DNA of 7,715 bases from a bacterium. GTDB lineage: Bacteria > Actinomycetota > Acidimicrobiia > Acidimicrobiales > CATQHL01. The notes beneath the pieces were generated by a model, which was not told the DNA's origin, did not search any database, and saw only the letters and a list, made by a program, of their open reading frames with translations. Positions 5,573 through 7,715 of the stretch are shown here, piece by piece; position 1 is the stretch's first letter, and each line of letters begins with the position of its first letter. The DNA is taken from NCBI GenBank assembly GCA_026713745.1, contig JAPONU010000238.1:1-7715 (forward strand). Direction: 5' to 3'. A program made the translations under genes and the position numbers.

Positions 5573-6190
5573 ATGATCTCCGTGCCCGTCCGAGATGTCA
5601 GCGGTGCCGAGACCGGCACGGTTGAACTCCCCGCCGACGTCTTCGGCATCGACCCCAACGTGGCGGTGATGCACCAGGTCGTGACGGCGCAACTGGCGGC
5701 CCGGCGCAGTGGCACCCACAAGACCAAGACCCGTTCGGAAGTGCGTGGCGGCGGCAGCAAGCCGTGGCGCCAGAAGGGCACCGGCCGGGCCCGGCACGGC
5801 TCCATCCGCTCGCCGTTGTGGCGGGGCGGCGGCATCGCCCATGGACCGCAGCCGCGCAGCTACGAGCAGTCCACCCCCAAGAAGATGAAGCGCCTGGCCC
5901 TGCGGTCGGCGCTGTCGGACCGCGCCGCCGAAGGCAGGATCATCGTCGTGGACGACTGGGGTTTCGACGCCCCGTCGACAAAGTCGGCCGTGGCGAGACT
6001 GGAGGCGCTGGGCGCCGGCGGGCGCGTGCTGGCCGTCCTGGAGCGCGGCGACGTGACGGCACTGAAGAGCTTCCGCAACCTGCCCCGGGTGCACACCCTG
6101 CCGGCCGACCAGTTGAACACCTACGACGTGCTCGTGAGCGACGTGGTCGTCTTCACGAGTGCCTCCCTGGCGGAGGTGAACCAGCCGTGA
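5573..6190 (+). CDS. rplD: 50S ribosomal protein L4
   Basis: The 205-residue L4 binds 23S rRNA, and its long loop lines the nascent-peptide exit tunnel. In E. coli the same protein represses its own operon. The tunnel loop is clear: TRSEVRGGG (53-61), KPWRQKGTGRARHGS (63-77) and RSPLWRGGG (79-87). The C-terminal globular part carries SALSDRAAEGRIIVVDDW and the domain ending in DVVVFTSASLAEV. The ATG lies 6 nt after the rplC stop, with only a modest purine-rich stretch (AAGAAGG) before it, so translation is probably coupled to rplC. Its 3' end overlaps rplW by four bases. Complete and of normal length. Confidence 0.98.
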   Translation: MISVPVRDVSGAETGTVELPADVFGIDPNVAVMHQVVTAQLAARRSGTHKTKTRSEVRGGGSKPWRQKGTGRARHGSIRSPLWRGGGIAHGPQPRSYEQSTPKKMKRLALRSALSDRAAEGRIIVVDDWGFDAPSTKSAVARLEALGAGGRVLAVLERGDVTALKSFRNLPRVHTLPADQLNTYDVLVSDVVVFTSASLAEVNQP

Positions 6191-6477
6191 AGGACGCACG
6201 CGACGTGATCCTCGAGCCGGTGATCAGCGAGAAGGCCTTCGCGCTCTTGGAGCAGAACGTCTACACATTCAAGGTTCACCCCTCGAGCAGCAAGCCCGAG
6301 ATCGCCAATGCCGTCGAGGAGATCTTCGACGTGCACGTGCTGAACGTGAACACGCTCCGGCGCAAGGGCAAGCGCATCCGCAACCGGCGCCGGCTTACCT
6401 ACGGCAGCCGGCCCGACACCAAGCGGGCCATGGTCACCCTCGCCGAGGGCGACTCGATCGAACTGTTCGAGGTGTAG
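6187..6477 (+). CDS. rplW: 50S ribosomal protein L23
   Basis: The 96-residue L23 sits at the exit of the peptide tunnel and is the docking site for trigger factor and SRP. Family hallmarks are DVILEPVISEKAFALLEQNVYTF (residues 6-28, quoted in part as VISEKA and YTFKV), the KPEIANAVEEIFDVHVLNVNT helix-strand region (36-56, matching the rRNA-binding core), the basic loop RRKGKRIRNRRR and the terminal strand AMVTLAEGDSIELFEV. The start is the GTG at 6187, which overlaps the rplD stop as GTGA. It has a strong GGAGGTGA site (6172-6179) 7 nt upstream, and this gives the usual L23 N-terminus. Reading further upstream in this frame would run inside rplD. Confidence 0.96.
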   Translation: MKDARDVILEPVISEKAFALLEQNVYTFKVHPSSSKPEIANAVEEIFDVHVLNVNTLRRKGKRIRNRRRLTYGSRPDTKRAMVTLAEGDSIELFEV

Positions 6478-6480
6478 ATC

Positions 6481-7317
6481 ATGAGTATCCGGCGCCGCAA
6501 ACCCACTAGTCCGGGACGCCGCTTCCAGACCGCGCACGACTTCTCCGAGATCACCCGCACCACGCCGGAGAAGTCCCTGCTCGCCCCGCGCCCGTCCACG
6601 GGCGGGCGCAACAACGCCGGCCGCAAGACGGCGCGCCATCGCGGTGGTGGCCACAAGCGTCGTTACCGCATCATCGACTTCCAGCGGAACAAGGACGGCG
6701 TGCCGGCGAAGGTGGCGACCATCGAGTACGACCCCAACCGCACCTGCCGCATCGCACTGCTGCACTACTACGACGGGGCCAAGACCTACATCCTGGCGCC
6801 CGACGGCATCGCGGTCGGCGACGTGCTGGAGTCGGGGAGCGGCGTGGAGATCCGCCCGGGCAACGCTCTGCCGCTGCGCTACATCCCGGTTGGAACCGTC
6901 GTGCACAACGTGGAACTCAAGCCCGGCGCCGGCGGGCGCATGGGCCGGGCGGCGGGAGCCCGCCTCCAACTCGTGGCCAAGGAGGGCCCCCACGCCACGC
7001 TGCGGCTGCCCAGTACCGAGATGCGCCGGGTTCCCATCGACTGCCGCGCCACCATCGGTGCCGTCGGCAACGCCGAGCACGAGCTGGTGCAGATCGGCAA
7101 GGCCGGGCGCAACCGCCACAAGGGAGTGCGCCCCCAGACCCGTGGCGTCGCAATGAACCCTGTGGACCATCCGCTCGGCGGCGGTGAGGGCAAGAGCTCC
7201 GGTGGGCGCCACCCGGTCTCGCCCTGGGGGAAGCCGGAGGGTCGCACGCGCAACCCCAAGAAGCAGTCGTCGCAGATGATCGTGCGTCGCAGGCGTACCC
7301 GCGGGCGCCGGCGGTAG
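6481..7317 (+). CDS. rplB: 50S ribosomal protein L2
   Basis: The 278-residue L2 is a core 23S rRNA-binding protein needed for subunit joining and peptidyl transferase function. It shows the standard order: MSIRRRKPTSPGRRF start, the GGRNNAGRKTARHRGGGHKR region (41-60), LEYDPNR-like IEYDPNRTCRIALL, the SH3-like RYIPVGTVVHNVELKPG, then the signature RPQTRGVAMNPVD (217-229) and the GGRHPVSPWGKPEGRTR tail. Length fits the family. One oddity is that the usual DHPHGGGEG reads DHPLGGGEG: the second histidine (position 232, codon CTC at 7174-7176) is leucine, while the first (His230) is kept. The ATG follows GAGGTG (6469-6474) by 6 nt, and that site overlaps the rplW end. The basic tail RRRRTRGRRR is typical of rRNA contact. 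Confidence 0.98.
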   Translation: MSIRRRKPTSPGRRFQTAHDFSEITRTTPEKSLLAPRPSTGGRNNAGRKTARHRGGGHKRRYRIIDFQRNKDGVPAKVATIEYDPNRTCRIALLHYYDGAKTYILAPDGIAVGDVLESGSGVEIRPGNALPLRYIPVGTVVHNVELKPGAGGRMGRAAGARLQLVAKEGPHATLRLPSTEMRRVPIDCRATIGAVGNAEHELVQIGKAGRNRHKGVRPQTRGVAMNPVDHPLGGGEGKSSGGRHPVSPWGKPEGRTRNPKKQSSQMIVRRRRTRGRRR

Positions 7318-7327
7318 GAGGCACACC

Positions 7328-7606
7328 ATGCCCAGAAGCCTGAAGAAGGGCCCGTTCGTGGATCATCATCTCCTCGCCAAGGTGGACGAGTTGAACGACT
7401 CCGGCGAGCGGCGCGTCATCCGTACCTGGTCCCGCCGGTCCACGATCATCCCCGACATGGTCGGCCACACGCTCGCGGTGCACGACGGGCGCAAGCACGT
7501 ACCCGTGTACGTCACCGAGTCCATGGTGGGTCACAAGCTCGGCGAGTTCGCCCCCACCCGCACGTTCCGGTTCCACGCCGGCCAGGAGCGAGGAGCCAAG
7601 CGCTGA
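7328..7606 (+). CDS. rpsS: 30S ribosomal protein S19
   Basis: The 92-residue S19 binds 16S rRNA with S13 in the head of the small subunit, near the A-site tRNA. Conserved segments are MPRSLKKGPFVDHHLL at the start, TWSRRSTIIPDMVGHT in the middle, and GRKHVPVYVTESMVGHKLG followed by EFAPTRTFRFH toward the end. Length matches the family. The ATG has a strong AGGAGG site (7316-7321) with a 6-nt spacer, and that site overlaps the rplB stop codon. The gene keeps the canonical rplB-rpsS-rplV order. Confidence 0.98.
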   Translation: MPRSLKKGPFVDHHLLAKVDELNDSGERRVIRTWSRRSTIIPDMVGHTLAVHDGRKHVPVYVTESMVGHKLGEFAPTRTFRFHAGQERGAKR

Positions 7607-7715
7607 TGGCGACGACCGTGGCGCCTCCCGCAGCGCGTGCCTCGGCGCGCTATGTGCGCAGCTCGGCCTCCAAGGCGCGCGCCGTCCTCGACCTCATCAG
7701 GGGCGAGTCCTGCGA
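7606..7715 (+). CDS. rplV: 50S ribosomal protein L22 (N-terminal part, runs off window)
   Basis: Thirty-six codons are present before the window ends. The N-terminal part shows the L22 pattern ARYVRSSASKARAVLDLIRG (residues 14-33), matching the family's ARYVRxSPxKxRxVxDxIRG. L22 binds 23S rRNA, and its hairpin lines the exit tunnel opposite L4. The ATG shares its A with the rpsS stop (TGATG), so translation is coupled. AGGAG (7591-7595) lies 10 nt upstream. The short MATTVAPPA leader before the conserved part is a little longer than in E. coli but common in actinobacteria. The gene is cut by the window end, not broken. Confidence 0.93.
   Translation, partial: MATTVAPPAARASARYVRSSASKARAVLDLIRGESC

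Noticed and set aside
4685..6199. Long open frame of about 500 codons on the minus strand across rplC and rplD
   Set aside because: It lies antisense to two unmistakable ribosomal genes. Its predicted protein is low-complexity, rich in Ala, Arg, Gly and His, as expected from GC-rich reverse frames.
6121..7329. Long minus-strand open frame of about 400 codons opposite rplW and rplB
   Set aside because: Antisense shadow of L23 and L2, with no recognisable domain.
1..7715. tRNA genes, CRISPR arrays, insertion sequences
   Set aside because: I saw no cloverleaf, no regularly spaced repeats and no transposase or integrase motifs. The only sizeable repeat I found is the 103-bp pair.

Overview
The window is high-GC bacterial chromosome. 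It holds six consecutive S10-operon ribosomal protein genes, a quinone oxidoreductase, a polytopic molybdoprotein and a two-gene ATPase cassette. High GC, GTG starts, an actinobacterial-looking L2 C-terminus and a molybdoprotein architecture I know from actinobacteria point to an actinobacterium, possibly Acidimicrobiia. That placement is an impression from sequence character; no search was run.

Layout: (1) 106-1071, minus: zinc-independent quinone oxidoreductase. (2) 1195-2265, plus, divergent from it: a membrane protein with five likely transmembrane segments and a sulfite-oxidase-type molybdopterin domain, followed by a terminator-like hairpin. (3) 2440-4427, minus: a GTGA-overlapped pair, an SMC/ABC-type AAA ATPase (first) and a small TOPRIM-like (DUF4276-like) protein (second). 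This is the architecture of many anti-phage ATPase-nuclease systems. (4) 4522-4624: a 103-bp, 92%-identical second copy of the 3' end of the molybdoprotein gene, with nothing of the rest of the gene, followed by its own hairpin. (5) 4625-4927: a probable promoter and a structured leader. (6) 4928 to the end, plus: rplC, rplD, rplW, rplB, rpsS and the start of rplV, tightly packed with 1-4 bp overlaps or 3-10 bp gaps.

The most interesting signal is that the ATPase/TOPRIM-like pair lies between an intact and a displaced copy of one gene's 3' end. That is the footprint of an element that entered the 3' end of the molybdoprotein gene and restored its reading frame, leaving the original end stranded next to the ribosomal operon. 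The pair also looks less GC-rich than its surroundings in sampled stretches. No integrase or transposase is visible, so the mechanism is open. Other points: rpsJ does not precede rplC, the rplC leader contains an 11-bp bulged hairpin, and L2 carries Leu where DHPH is expected (DHPL).
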